Below, piece by piece: positions 47,007 to 54,487 of a stretch of 54,487 nt of DNA. The number at the start of each line of letters is the position of its first letter. The stretch's first letter is position 1. The notes beneath the pieces were generated by a model. That model was given only the letters and a program-made list of their open reading frames with translations, did not search any database and was not told the DNA's origin. Source of the DNA: Carboxylicivirga fragile. GTDB taxonomy: Bacteria; Bacteroidota; Bacteroidia; Bacteroidales; Marinilabiliaceae. The stretch is from positions 1-54,487 of the forward strand of contig JAFMVD010000042.1 in the NCBI GenBank assembly GCA_025499625.1, read 5' to 3'. The position numbers were made by a program, and so were the translations under genes.

Positions 47007-47774
47007 ATGAATATTGTTTTAATTGGTTCTGGTAATGTAGCAACACAATTGGGTTTAGCTCTGGTTAAAAGAGGACATAGAATATCACAGGTATTTAGTA
47101 GAACTCATACTAACGCAGAAGTGCTGGCGAATAAGTTATCGTCTAAGGCCATTAGTTGTAAGAGTGAACTAAATTTGCAAGCTGAACTTTACATTGTATC
47201 GGTTAAGGATGATGCTTTGGTAGAGTTTATTGCAGATTTACCTGAATTGAAAGGTATAGTGTGTCATACAGCAGGTAGTGTAGATGTGCAAGTATTGAAT
47301 CGTTTTGATCAATATGGTGTTTTTTATCCATTCCAAACTTTTACCAAGGAAAAGCAAGTTGATTTTAAGCAAGTGCCAATTTTATTGGAAGCAGATAATG
47401 ATAAGGTCTACAAGTGTTTATTGAAACTAGCAGAAAGCTTATCTGACAAAGTAAGCAAGGCCAGTTCTCAACAACGTGGCCAACTGCATGTTGCTGCTGT
47501 TTTTGCTTGTAATTTTGTCAATCACATGTATCGTCTATCCGAAGATTTATTGGATGATAGTGGACTATCATTTGAATTATTAAACCCTTTAATTAAAGAA
47601 ACAGCTGATAAGGTAATGAGCCTTTCACCTCGATTAACACAAACCGGACCGGCTAGTAGAAACGATCAATTGATTATTCAAAAACATATGCGCTTATTGA
47701 AGGGTAATGAACCTTTTGAATCTATTTATAAAAACTTAACTGAATCGATATTAGCTTTGAGCAAGAGTAAATAA
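47007..47774 (+). CDS. DUF2520/Rossmann-fold dehydrogenase-like protein
   Basis: A 255-residue protein with an N-terminal NAD(P)-binding Rossmann domain (IVLIGSGNVATQLGLAL, residues 3-19) and a C-terminal helical DUF2520 domain (about 125-250). The family resembles F420-dependent NADP reductases and pyrroline-5-carboxylate reductases, but its reaction is not established. The mid-part GIVCHTAGSVDVQVL and GVFYPFQTFTKE is characteristic of the family. A TATCTTCG box lies about 20 bp upstream of the ATG and fits the -7 promoter element with one mismatch. Confidence 0.88.
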   Translation: MNIVLIGSGNVATQLGLALVKRGHRISQVFSRTHTNAEVLANKLSSKAISCKSELNLQAELYIVSVKDDALVEFIADLPELKGIVCHTAGSVDVQVLNRFDQYGVFYPFQTFTKEKQVDFKQVPILLEADNDKVYKCLLKLAESLSDKVSKASSQQRGQLHVAAVFACNFVNHMYRLSEDLLDDSGLSFELLNPLIKETADKVMSLSPRLTQTGPASRNDQLIIQKHMRLLKGNEPFESIYKNLTESILALSKSK

Positions 47775-48058
47775 AGTATTGTTCTCTTCTAATTCCATTT
47801 TACATCACAGGATAGCTATAAGTATATTAGTCTTTCTTTTACATTAAACTTTTTGTAACACCAAAATGTATTGCAAGTCTCATGTTTTGAAAATGAGGCA
47901 ATATTGAAATGTATGTTAATATTAACCAAATTACATTAATCCTTAGTTTTTTGGTACACCATATGGATATAAGTGAACGATTGTTAAACATTCCTTTTGG
48001 TGTAACCACTCCGATTAATTTTCGTTGAATGGAACATTAGGGGGCTAAGAGAGTTGGG
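47775..48058 (+). promoter_or_regulatory. 284-bp upstream region with repeated TTTTGGTG-like motifs
   Basis: Three copies of a TTTTGGTGTAAC-like motif lie here: one on the minus strand at 47855-47866, and two on the plus strand at 47949-47960 and 47995-48006. They could be operator sites for the following gene. The rest is AT-rich and holds no ORF of note. Confidence 0.3.
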
Positions 48059-48523
48059 ATGAAAAGATATATTGAACAATTGATTGAAGATTTAGATGTG
48101 GCACGTTGTAATGCTGCGGATAAGCTAAGCGGCCTGCATACAAACACTTTTCTTAATGAGTATATACCATTTATTGATGATGACCATAAAGGCATAAGGG
48201 TTGCAGACTTAATTGGACTTGAGCAGTTTGTATTCCCTCGCTTGTCACTTTTGTCAAATATTGAGGTAACTGAACTTTGTCAGTCATTAATTGAAGTATA
48301 CAAGGCATATGGTTTAAATCCAATATTTTCACCTTGTGTTCCTGATTTAATTCGATACGGACAATTAAGGGAACACATTAAACACCATGTTTACCCACAG
48401 GTTGGTTCTATGGTTGACATTGAATTGTGTGATTATATTCCACCTGATTGCCCATTCTTTAAAATTTGCCCTTCAACTAAAAATGGAGCTAAATGTTGTA
48501 GCGAGCTACAAAAACGCGCCTAA
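48059..48523 (+). CDS. Unknown Cys-rich small protein
   Basis: A 154-residue protein that I do not recognise. It has no signal peptide or membrane helix and looks cytoplasmic. The first two thirds are mostly helical, and the C-terminal 40 residues contain a Cys cluster, CPFFKICP and CC, plus further Cys around residues 17, 77 and 97, which could bind a metal or an Fe-S cluster. It is expressed from its own upstream region and converges with the TerB-like gene, whose end is 2 bp away. Confidence 0.65.
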   Translation: MKRYIEQLIEDLDVARCNAADKLSGLHTNTFLNEYIPFIDDDHKGIRVADLIGLEQFVFPRLSLLSNIEVTELCQSLIEVYKAYGLNPIFSPCVPDLIRYGQLREHIKHHVYPQVGSMVDIELCDYIPPDCPFFKICPSTKNGAKCCSELQKRA

Positions 48524-48525
48524 TA

Positions 48526-48933
48526 CTATTTAAGTATTGCTTCTACGTCCTCAAATTTAATTAATGATCTTTCATGCTCTTTGACAAATTCAAGAGCTTT
48601 GTCTACTTTATTAGTATTAATATAAAGTCGCGCACCAAGATCTTTACAAAGTTTTAGTTCTTTTTCATCGATTTTAAGATCGACCTTCATTAATTGAACC
48701 ATTCGAAAGAACATAAAAAAACGTTCTCTTTCTGTTTTTGGAGTTTGGAAACTAAATTTCTCAAGGTTTTCATTTATCTCCTTTAGCTCTTGTGGACTTA
48801 TGCCTAAACTAATGGTAACAAAGTTTAACCACATGTTTTCTGAGGTTAAGAGTTCACCGTCAGCTTGTGCCAATTTAATTAAACTAGCGGCGTAACATTT
48901 CTTTTCATCAAAATAATCTGAAAAATTAAGCAT
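48526..48933 (-). CDS. TerB-like protein
   Basis: A 135-residue all-helical protein of the TerB fold. The typical first metal-binding-like turn is LAQADGELLTSEN and a second acidic turn is VDLKIDEKELKLC. TerB-like proteins are associated with stress and tellurite resistance but the biochemical role is not clear, and no other Ter gene is in the window. Convergent with the preceding gene. Confidence 0.75.
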   Translation of the reverse strand: MLNFSDYFDEKKCYAASLIKLAQADGELLTSENMWLNFVTISLGISPQELKEINENLEKFSFQTPKTERERFFMFFRMVQLMKVDLKIDEKELKLCKDLGARLYINTNKVDKALEFVKEHERSLIKFEDVEAILK

Positions 48934-49034
48934 GGATTGCTTCGTATTATGAGTTATCTATATCAATTGTCGTTGTAAATATAAATTAATCATAATTATT
49001 AAAGCGCATTCTATGCATATAATTTTTGCAGATT

Positions 49035-49499
49035 CTATTCTTCTACAAACTTTAAAGAAATGGAATTAACACAGTGTCGTGTGTTTTTTTTTGTAAATCC
49101 CTCACCCAGAAATACGTGACCCAGATGACCATCACAATTGGCACAAACTATTTCGGTTCGTTTACCATCAATGTCTGGGATGCGTTTCACTGCGTCTTCA
49201 ATTTCATCGTCGAAACTTGGCCACCCACAATGCGAATCAAATTTTGAGTTTGAATGATATAAAGGTGCATCACATTGTTTACACTGATAGGTACCCTTTC
49301 CTTTATGATTGGTAAATATGCCAGTATACGGTAATTCAGTTCCTTTATTTATTATAACTCGTTTTTCTGCTTCATTCAAAGAATTGTAGTTAAGACTGTC
49401 TTTTGCTTGTGCCATAAGTTGTGTGTTTGATAAAAGCATTAGGCTTAAAACAATTAAAGTAAAGGATATATTTTTATAATGCTTGTTATGCGTTTTCAT
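49035..49499 (-). CDS. msrB: Exported peptide-methionine (R)-S-oxide reductase
   Basis: Reduces the R form of methionine sulfoxide in proteins. A signal peptide ends near LMAQ (about residue 31), so the enzyme is exported to the envelope. The structural zinc Cys pairs are CKQC and CANC, and the catalytic Cys is in RHCVNSISL close to the C-terminus. GHLGHVF is typical. Length is normal once the signal is removed. It is unlinked to msrA here. With the exported superoxide dismutase at 34153, it suggests a set of envelope oxidative-defence enzymes. Confidence 0.94.
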   Translation of the reverse strand: MKTHNKHYKNISFTLIVLSLMLLSNTQLMAQAKDSLNYNSLNEAEKRVIINKGTELPYTGIFTNHKGKGTYQCKQCDAPLYHSNSKFDSHCGWPSFDDEIEDAVKRIPDIDGKRTEIVCANCDGHLGHVFLGEGFTKKNTRHCVNSISLKFVEE

Positions 49500-49918
49500 G
49501 TGTCTAAAATTTAATTCTTAATGGTCACATGGAACTCGCCTCCTGATAGCTATCGGGATTAGTCATTCTCCTGTGCGAGAGAGCTTCTCTCATGGCTCGT
49601 TTCATATTATGAATACTAATAAAGTATGTCTGTTACTTATACTAATTATAAATAAAGCAAATCAACAGGTTTTTTGTTCATTTAGTGATGATTTGAAAGA
49701 GTTTAGTGTTTTTGTTGAAGTCTTGTTGTCTAATGTTCAGTTAATCAGTGTTAATAGTGGCTGGTGATGGTGTTGCTTATGCATGCTGAAAAAGCCTTTG
49801 TTGAATGTGTACATATTATAAGTGTATGATTGTTAATGTTTTTGTTTGAGCTTTGTTAATTCACTTGTTTTTATATATTTGTCGTCCGTTAATAATTCTT
49901 TACCAAAATATTGAAGCG
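49500..49918. other. 419-bp intergenic region between msrB and etfB
   Basis: No convincing gene: a 64-codon ORF (49573-49767) has a non-ATG start and Phe/Ser-rich, non-family content. A palindrome with GATAGCTATC at its centre lies at 49543-49560, and an imperfect GAGAG/CTCTC hairpin at 49577-49591. Both could be terminator or regulatory structures. Divergent promoters for msrB and etfB must lie here but no clear -7 box is seen. Confidence 0.5.
49543..49560. repeat. GATAGCTATC palindrome
   Basis: A 10-bp perfect palindrome flanked by CCT and GGG, giving a stem of about eight base pairs. It shares CTGATAGCTAT with the 7-bp tandem repeat at 30935. Confidence 0.6.
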
Positions 49919-50791
49919 ATGGGATTAAAAGTTATTGTTCTTGCTAAGCAAGTTCCTGATACCCGAAATGTTGGCAAGGATGCCATGAAAGCTGACGGAA
50001 CGGTGAACCGTGCGGCATTGCCTGCCATCTTCAATCCTGAGGATTTAAATGCTCTTGAGCAAGCGCTCAGATTGAAAGATAGATACCCTGGAACCGAAGT
50101 TACTATATTAACAATGGGACCAGGACGTGCAGCTGATATTATTAGAGAAGGTTTGTTCAGAGGAGCCGACGATGGTTATTTGTTAACCGACCGTGCGTTT
50201 GCCGGATCTGATACCTTAGCTACTTCTTATGCTATTTCGTGTGCCATTAAAAAGATGAATGGGGTTGATTTAATTATTGCTGGTCGTCAGGCCATTGATG
50301 GTGATACTGCCCAGGTTGGACCTCAGGTTGCCGAGAAATTAGGTTTGCCTCAGGTTACTTATGCCGAAGAGGTATTGTCAGTAGACAAAGATAAGATGGT
50401 TATTAAGCGTCGTTTGGAGCGTGGAGTAGAAACAGTTGAGATGCCATTGCCTGGTGTTATTACTGTTAATGCCAGTGCACCGGATTGTCGCCCGCGTAAT
50501 GCTAAATTAACTATGAAATTTAAGCATGCGAAAACCATAACAGAACGCCAAGGCGAAGCCGAAGATTATATCGACATGACAGCTGATCGTCCATATCTTA
50601 ACATTGCAGAAATGAGTGTTAATGATATTGATTCGGATGCTAAATGGTTAGGTTTAACAGGTTCTCCTACTAAAGTGAAGAAAATTGAGAACGTTGTGTT
50701 CCAGGCGAAAGAGTCGAAACGCTTAACGCCTTCCGATGAAGAGATTGATGAGTTAATGAAAGACTTAATTGCAAATCACACAATCGGATAA
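49919..50791 (+). CDS. etfB: Electron transfer flavoprotein, beta subunit
   Basis: A 290-residue ETF beta subunit. I prefer the ATG at 49919 to the earlier start in the ORF (TTG at 49853), because the family start MGLKVIVLAKQVPDT is immediately there. Other typical parts are the adenine-nucleotide motif AGRQAIDGDTAQVGPQ and LPGVITVNASAPDCRPRN. With EtfA it takes electrons from acyl-CoA dehydrogenases, one of which is encoded downstream. The three genes form one operon. Confidence 0.96.
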   Translation: MGLKVIVLAKQVPDTRNVGKDAMKADGTVNRAALPAIFNPEDLNALEQALRLKDRYPGTEVTILTMGPGRAADIIREGLFRGADDGYLLTDRAFAGSDTLATSYAISCAIKKMNGVDLIIAGRQAIDGDTAQVGPQVAEKLGLPQVTYAEEVLSVDKDKMVIKRRLERGVETVEMPLPGVITVNASAPDCRPRNAKLTMKFKHAKTITERQGEAEDYIDMTADRPYLNIAEMSVNDIDSDAKWLGLTGSPTKVKKIENVVFQAKESKRLTPSDEEIDELMKDLIANHTIG

Positions 50792-50853
50792 TTGTTGACA
50801 ACAAGTTGGTTTGATAACATCAAATCACATGTCGTAATCTTAAATCTTATACA

Positions 50854-51873
50854 ATGAACAGCATATTTGTAATTTGCGAAATAGAGGAGGGAAAAGTTGC
50901 CGACGTTAGTCTGGAATTAATGACTAAAGGACGTTCCCTTGCCAATGAATTAAAGTGTAAGTTAGAAGCTTTGGTTCTTGGACATAACCTTAAAGGAGTT
51001 GAAAAAGAGTTATACCCTTTTGGTGCCGATGTGGTACATATTGGTGATGACGCTCGTTTAGATCCGTATACAACATTGCCACATACTTCGGTAATTGTTG
51101 AATTGTTTGAAAAAGAACAACCACAAATAGCATTATTAGGAGCTTCAACATTTGGTCGCGATTTGGGGCCACGTGTTTCCTCAGCTCTTCAAAGTGGTTT
51201 GACTGCCGATTGTACTTCTTTGGTAATTGGTGATCACGAGGATAAAAAAGCGAAAAAAGAATATAAAGACTTATTATACCAGATTCGTCCTGCGTTTGGT
51301 GGTAATATTGTTGCTACCATCATTAACCCTGATTGTCGCCCACAGATGGCTACAGTACGTGAAGGGGTAATGAAGAAGGAAGTGTACGATGCCGCTTATA
51401 AAGGAAAAGTTAATAAGTTGGACATTGACAAAATGTTAAAACCTGAAGATTTGGTGGTGAAAGTTATCGAACGCCACATGGAAAAATCGAAGGTTAATAT
51501 TAAAAATTCTTCAATTATTGTAGCTGGTGGTTACGGTGTTGGTTCAAAAGAGAATTTTGCTCAGTTGGAAGAATTGGCGCATGTATTGGGTGGTGAAGTT
51601 GGTGCTTCACGTGCAGCAGTTGATGCTGGATATGCCAGTCATGAACGTCAGATTGGACAAACAGGAGTAACGGTTCGACCTAAGTTATACATTGCTTGTG
51701 GTATTTCTGGTCAGATTCAGCATACAGCAGGTATGGAAGAGTCGGCTATGATTATTGCCATTAATAATGATCCGAATGCACCAATTAATAAAATTGCCGA
51801 TTATGTAATAACTGGTGATTTGGGTGCTGTTGTACCTAAGTTGATTAAGTTCTATAAAAAGAACACTAAATAG
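50854..51873 (+). CDS. etfA: Electron transfer flavoprotein, alpha subunit
   Basis: A 339-residue ETF alpha subunit. The C-terminal FAD domain has VAGGYGVGSKENF, GASRAAVDAGY, and the signature LYIACGISGQIQHTAGME, followed by INNDPNAPINKIADY. The FAD-binding residues appear intact. It starts 62 bp after etfB and is followed after 129 bp by acyl-CoA dehydrogenase. The heterodimer passes electrons from that dehydrogenase to the membrane quinone pool or, in bifurcating types, to ferredoxin; the type cannot be told for certain by eye. Confidence 0.97.
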   Translation: MNSIFVICEIEEGKVADVSLELMTKGRSLANELKCKLEALVLGHNLKGVEKELYPFGADVVHIGDDARLDPYTTLPHTSVIVELFEKEQPQIALLGASTFGRDLGPRVSSALQSGLTADCTSLVIGDHEDKKAKKEYKDLLYQIRPAFGGNIVATIINPDCRPQMATVREGVMKKEVYDAAYKGKVNKLDIDKMLKPEDLVVKVIERHMEKSKVNIKNSSIIVAGGYGVGSKENFAQLEELAHVLGGEVGASRAAVDAGYASHERQIGQTGVTVRPKLYIACGISGQIQHTAGMEESAMIIAINNDPNAPINKIADYVITGDLGAVVPKLIKFYKKNTK

Positions 51874-52002
51874 ATTAGTAGACAACGAGATGATAGACAT
51901 GCTGAATAAAGTCTAATCGTCTAACATCTAAAAATCTATTATCTAATTAAATAAATGTTGGATCAGAATTCCGAGTGATTGGAACTCAAAATATAAAACA
52001 AA

Positions 52003-53715
52003 ATGGCAAATTTTTTCACAGATAACCCGGATTTAAAGTTCCACCTGGAGCATCCGTTAATGAAAAAGATTGTGGCTCTTAAAGAACGCAATTTTGCTGA
52101 TAAAGATAAATTCGATTACGCACCCATGGACTTTGAGGATGCCATGGATAGCTACGAAAAAACCTTAGACATTGTAGGTGAGATTTGTGGTGACATAGTA
52201 GCACCAAACGCCGAAAGTGTGGATCAGGAAGGTCCAAAGATTGTTAATAACGAAGTGGTTTATGCCAAAGGAACTCAAGAGAACCTTGACGCCTTGGTGA
52301 AAGCTGGTTTGATGGGCATAACATTACCTCGTAAATACGATGGGTTGAACTTCCCTATTGTACCTTACATCATGGCTGCTGATATTGTATCACGTGCCGA
52401 TGCTGGTTTTGTTAACATTTGGGGCTTACAGGATTGTGCCGAAACAATCAATGAATTCGCTGATGATGACCAGAAAGAGCGCTATTTAAAACGTGTTTCG
52501 CATGGTGAGACAATGGCTATGGATTTAACTGAGCCGGATGCTGGTTCAGACTTGCAAGCTGTTCAGTTAAAAGCTGAATTGAAAGATGGCAAGTGGGTAC
52601 TTAATGGTGTGAAACGTTTTATCACCAATGGTGATGGACATATTGCATTAGTGTTGGCTCGTTCTGAGGAAGGTACTCAAGATGGACGTGGTTTATCTAT
52701 GTTTATCTACGACCGTAACGATAAAGCAGTTATTGTACGTCGTTTAGAGAATAAAATGGGTATCAAAGGTTCTCCTACCTGTGAGTTAGTGTTTAAGGAT
52801 GCTCCGGCTGAATTGGTTGGTTCACGTAAAATGGGATTGATCAAGTATGTGATGGCCTTAATGAACGGTGCTCGTTTGGGTATCGGTGCTCAATCTGTTG
52901 GTGTTTCTGAATCGGCTTATCGCGAAGCTTTGGCTTATGCTAAGGAACGTGAGCAGTTTGGCAAACCTATTATACAGTTCCCTGCTGTATATGAGATTTT
53001 GGCAACAATGAAAGCTAAGCTTGATGCGTCTCGTACTTTATTGTACGAAACATCTCGTTACGTTGATATTTACAAAACATACATGCACATTTCTGAAGAG
53101 CGTAAACTTGAAAAAGAAGAGCGTCAGGAAATGAAACGTTACCAAAAGTTGGCTGATTATTTCACGCCACTGTTGAAAGGTATTACCAGTGAGTACAGTA
53201 ACCAATTGGCCTACGATGCAGTTCAGGTTCATGGAGGTTCAGGATTCATGAAAGATTATCCGGTTGAGCGTATTTATCGCGATGCTCGTATTACATCTAT
53301 TTATGAAGGAACAACTCAGCTGCAAGTTGTAGCGGCCATTCGTGGTGTAACTACTGGTGGTTTGTTAGATCGTATTCGTGAATTCGAAGTAATGGATCTT
53401 AAGCCTGAACTACATGGATATCGTCGTACCTTAATTGGTATGACCGATGAGTACGAAAGAGCTGTTAAAGCTGTAGTTGACGTTAAGGACACTGAGTACT
53501 TGGATTTTCAAGCACGTCGTTTAGTTGAAATGGCAGGTAACATCGTTATGGGTTACTTATTGTTATTAGATACCCAACGTGATGACAAATTCAGAGGATC
53601 AACAGATATTATCATTAAACGAGGAAAAGCAGAAAACCATTCAAAAGCTGGTTTCATCTTTAACTCAACTATCGATGATTTAGGATTCTATAAGCCTGGG
53701 TTAGAAGAAGCATAA
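52003..53715 (+). CDS. Acyl-CoA dehydrogenase
   Basis: A 570-residue flavin dehydrogenase, oxidising acyl-CoA to enoyl-CoA. The conserved DLTEPDAGSDLQAVQ motif lies at about 175, the catalytic Glu is likely Glu435 in IYEGTTQLQ, and VQVHGGSGFMKDYPVERIYR is the second family signature. It is longer than the classical 380-residue enzymes: an N-terminal extension of about 60 residues and a C-terminal one of about 125, as in the AcdA-like C-terminal-extended group common in Bacteroidota. Its electron acceptor is likely the ETF encoded upstream. The chain-length preference is unknown. Confidence 0.96.
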   Translation: MANFFTDNPDLKFHLEHPLMKKIVALKERNFADKDKFDYAPMDFEDAMDSYEKTLDIVGEICGDIVAPNAESVDQEGPKIVNNEVVYAKGTQENLDALVKAGLMGITLPRKYDGLNFPIVPYIMAADIVSRADAGFVNIWGLQDCAETINEFADDDQKERYLKRVSHGETMAMDLTEPDAGSDLQAVQLKAELKDGKWVLNGVKRFITNGDGHIALVLARSEEGTQDGRGLSMFIYDRNDKAVIVRRLENKMGIKGSPTCELVFKDAPAELVGSRKMGLIKYVMALMNGARLGIGAQSVGVSESAYREALAYAKEREQFGKPIIQFPAVYEILATMKAKLDASRTLLYETSRYVDIYKTYMHISEERKLEKEERQEMKRYQKLADYFTPLLKGITSEYSNQLAYDAVQVHGGSGFMKDYPVERIYRDARITSIYEGTTQLQVVAAIRGVTTGGLLDRIREFEVMDLKPELHGYRRTLIGMTDEYERAVKAVVDVKDTEYLDFQARRLVEMAGNIVMGYLLLLDTQRDDKFRGSTDIIIKRGKAENHSKAGFIFNSTIDDLGFYKPGLEEA

Positions 53716-53737
53716 GAGCAATATAACTGATTATAAA

Positions 53738-53769
53738 AAAAAGGCCATTCTGTGAGGGATGGCCTTTTT
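53738..53769 (+). terminator. Rho-independent terminator of the etf/dehydrogenase operon
   Basis: GGCCAT (53743-53748) pairs with ATGGCC (53759-53764), flanked by an A-run before and a T-run after. It is the end of the operon and is A-rich on the other side, so may also act in the reverse direction. Confidence 0.92.
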
Positions 53770-53787
53770 AGTTGGTAGCACTAAGGG

Positions 53788-54039
53788 TTACATATGCTTC
53801 TGTATCGCTTGTGTAGGGTGCTGGCCTTGTTGCATACCGTGCTGTATACCTTACATACGCTTCTGGTCTCCTTACATATGCAACTATCAAGCTTAAATAC
53901 TTCGTTGCTTCTATTGGTTGTCGTTTTGTAAACCTTACATACGCAGCTATATGCTATGCATTAAGCCCCAATACTGATACATACGATTCTGTTGATTATA
54001 CACATGGTGCTATTTTTCTTACATGCCATGCCGACTGGA
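53788..54039. repeat. 12-unit degenerate tandem array, exact 21-bp period
   Basis: Units start at 53788 and then every 21 bp to 54019 with no insertion or deletion. The first 15 positions share the core TTACATACGCTKCTG; the last six are mostly variable. Conservation by column: T at position 2 in all 12 units, T at 6 in 11, A at 5 in 10, C at 13 in 10, T at 14 in 10; position 3 is A in eight and G in four. All frames checked on both strands contain stops, so it is not a coding repeat in its present form. The array lies behind the operon terminator and about 280 bp before a lipoprotein gene. The period equals two DNA turns, which would place every core on one face of the helix. I know no family for it. 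Confidence 0.88.
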
Positions 54040-54316
54040 CTGCTTAGTAATTAACCTGAGATGCTAATAGTCTACATTAGTTTGCAATTTTATCACATTT
54101 CACATCCAGTTATTTGTACTGTTAATAATGAAGGTGAAATTTTGTTTATTCGTCAGTAAAATATATCGGTTCACATGGTAATTTGCCGTATTTATCATGT
54201 TAGACTAAAATTATTATCTAAAAACATGTTACGTTTTCGCGTTTCTGCAATTAACTGGTAGTGTTTAATTGGGAAGATTTTTTTACATAAAAAATATTGA
54301 ATTAAATAATTAAAAA
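54040..54316 (+). other. 277-bp AT-rich region before the lipoprotein gene
   Basis: No gene is seen; the longest ATG frame found (54130) has 17 codons. The region is AT-rich and probably holds the promoter of the gene at 54317, but no clear -7/-33 pair stands out. Confidence 0.5.
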
Positions 54317-54487
54317 ATGAAACAAAACCAAACCCTGATTACCCTGTTAGCAGTCTTGCTATTGTTTGCGGGGTGTTGTAAGGATGATGAAGCGTCGCCA
54401 CCTTACAACGTACTGAATGGGCGCAGTACAGCTGTTTTTAACCCCGACAAAAATTACGGAACAGTTAGCGACATTGATGGCAATGTA
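54317..54487 (+). CDS. FISUMP-domain lipoprotein, 3' end outside the window
   Basis: Fifty-seven codons are visible, open to the last base. The first part is a lipoprotein signal with lipobox FAGC (Cys19) and a KDDE stretch after it, typical for a surface-exposed lipoprotein of Bacteroidota. The visible mature part ends with NYGTVSDIDGNV, which fits the opening of the FISUMP (Fibrobacter succinogenes major paralogous) domain; in complete proteins this is followed by YKTV-IG-QWWMAENL. The domain function is unknown. The codons look more GC-rich than in the neighbouring genes. Confidence 0.65.
   Translation, partial: MKQNQTLITLLAVLLLFAGCCKDDEASPPYNVLNGRSTAVFNPDKNYGTVSDIDGNV

Noticed and set aside
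49573-49767. 64-codon ORF between msrB and etfB
   Set aside because: Non-ATG start, low-complexity content, overlaps a hairpin; more likely chance.
53788-54039. CRISPR array
   Set aside because: The period is only 21 bp, units are degenerate and no distinct spacers exist between conserved repeats.
1-54487. tRNA, rRNA, IS element or prophage
   Set aside because: No tRNA-like cloverleaf or 3' CCA context, no rRNA-like block, no transposase, integrase or phage structural protein was recognised.

Overview
The window is AT-rich and reads as a chromosomal segment of a Bacteroidota bacterium, most like a marine or gut-type Marinilabiliales/Bacteroidales lineage. The grounds are type IX secretion (T9SS) cargo with a type B C-terminal sorting domain beside PorP/SprF and PorE-like proteins, Bacteroidota-style TPR histidine kinases, LytTR regulators, a FISUMP-type lipoprotein start, an etfB-etfA-acyl-CoA dehydrogenase cluster, and the lack of strong Shine-Dalgarno sequences. 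I saw no rRNA, tRNA, CRISPR array, IS element or prophage.

Layout. 1-1.1 kb: a DUF4230-like protein with an unclear 5' end. 1.1-7.6 kb: a signalling/effector island made of a FecR-like secreted protein, a divergent TPR-membrane-SpoIIE phosphatase and, directly downstream, an exported WD40-caspase. 7.7-8.0 kb: the C-terminal half of an APS kinase (cysC remnant). 8.1-12.9 kb: mnmE, divergent from a TPR histidine kinase/response regulator pair. 13.3-26.2 kb: a T9SS cassette with a 3195-residue adhesin-like protein, a PorP/SprF protein and a PorE-like OmpA protein. 26.4-36 kb: mixed genes (degenerate phosphoesterase lipoprotein, NfeD protease, tag, GNAT, FAH hydrolase, exonuclease, TPR/PD40 protein, exported superoxide dismutase). 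35-37.5 kb: a KefF-like/KefC-like K+ efflux pair. 37.6-45.2 kb: a TolC/adaptor/RND pump followed by its LytS-LytTR two-component system. 45.3-46.9 kb: a small membrane protein behind a candidate sigma-54 promoter, then a sigma-54 activator. 47-49.5 kb: a DUF2520 dehydrogenase-like protein, an unknown Cys-rich protein, a TerB-like protein and exported MsrB. 49.9-53.7 kb: etfB, etfA and acyl-CoA dehydrogenase. 53.8-54.04 kb: a non-coding array with exact 21-bp periodicity. 54.3 kb to the end: the start of a FISUMP lipoprotein.

The most unusual items are the 12-unit, 21-bp periodic degenerate array; the two exact six-unit repeat blocks (6 x 315 bp and 6 x 294 bp) in the giant T9SS gene; the phosphatase/caspase/FecR-like island; paired 21-bp-spaced direct repeats upstream of tolC and the adaptor gene that could be LytTR operators; and the sigma-54-like promoter beside a sigma-54 activator. 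All functional calls rest on reading motifs by eye; no database search was run.
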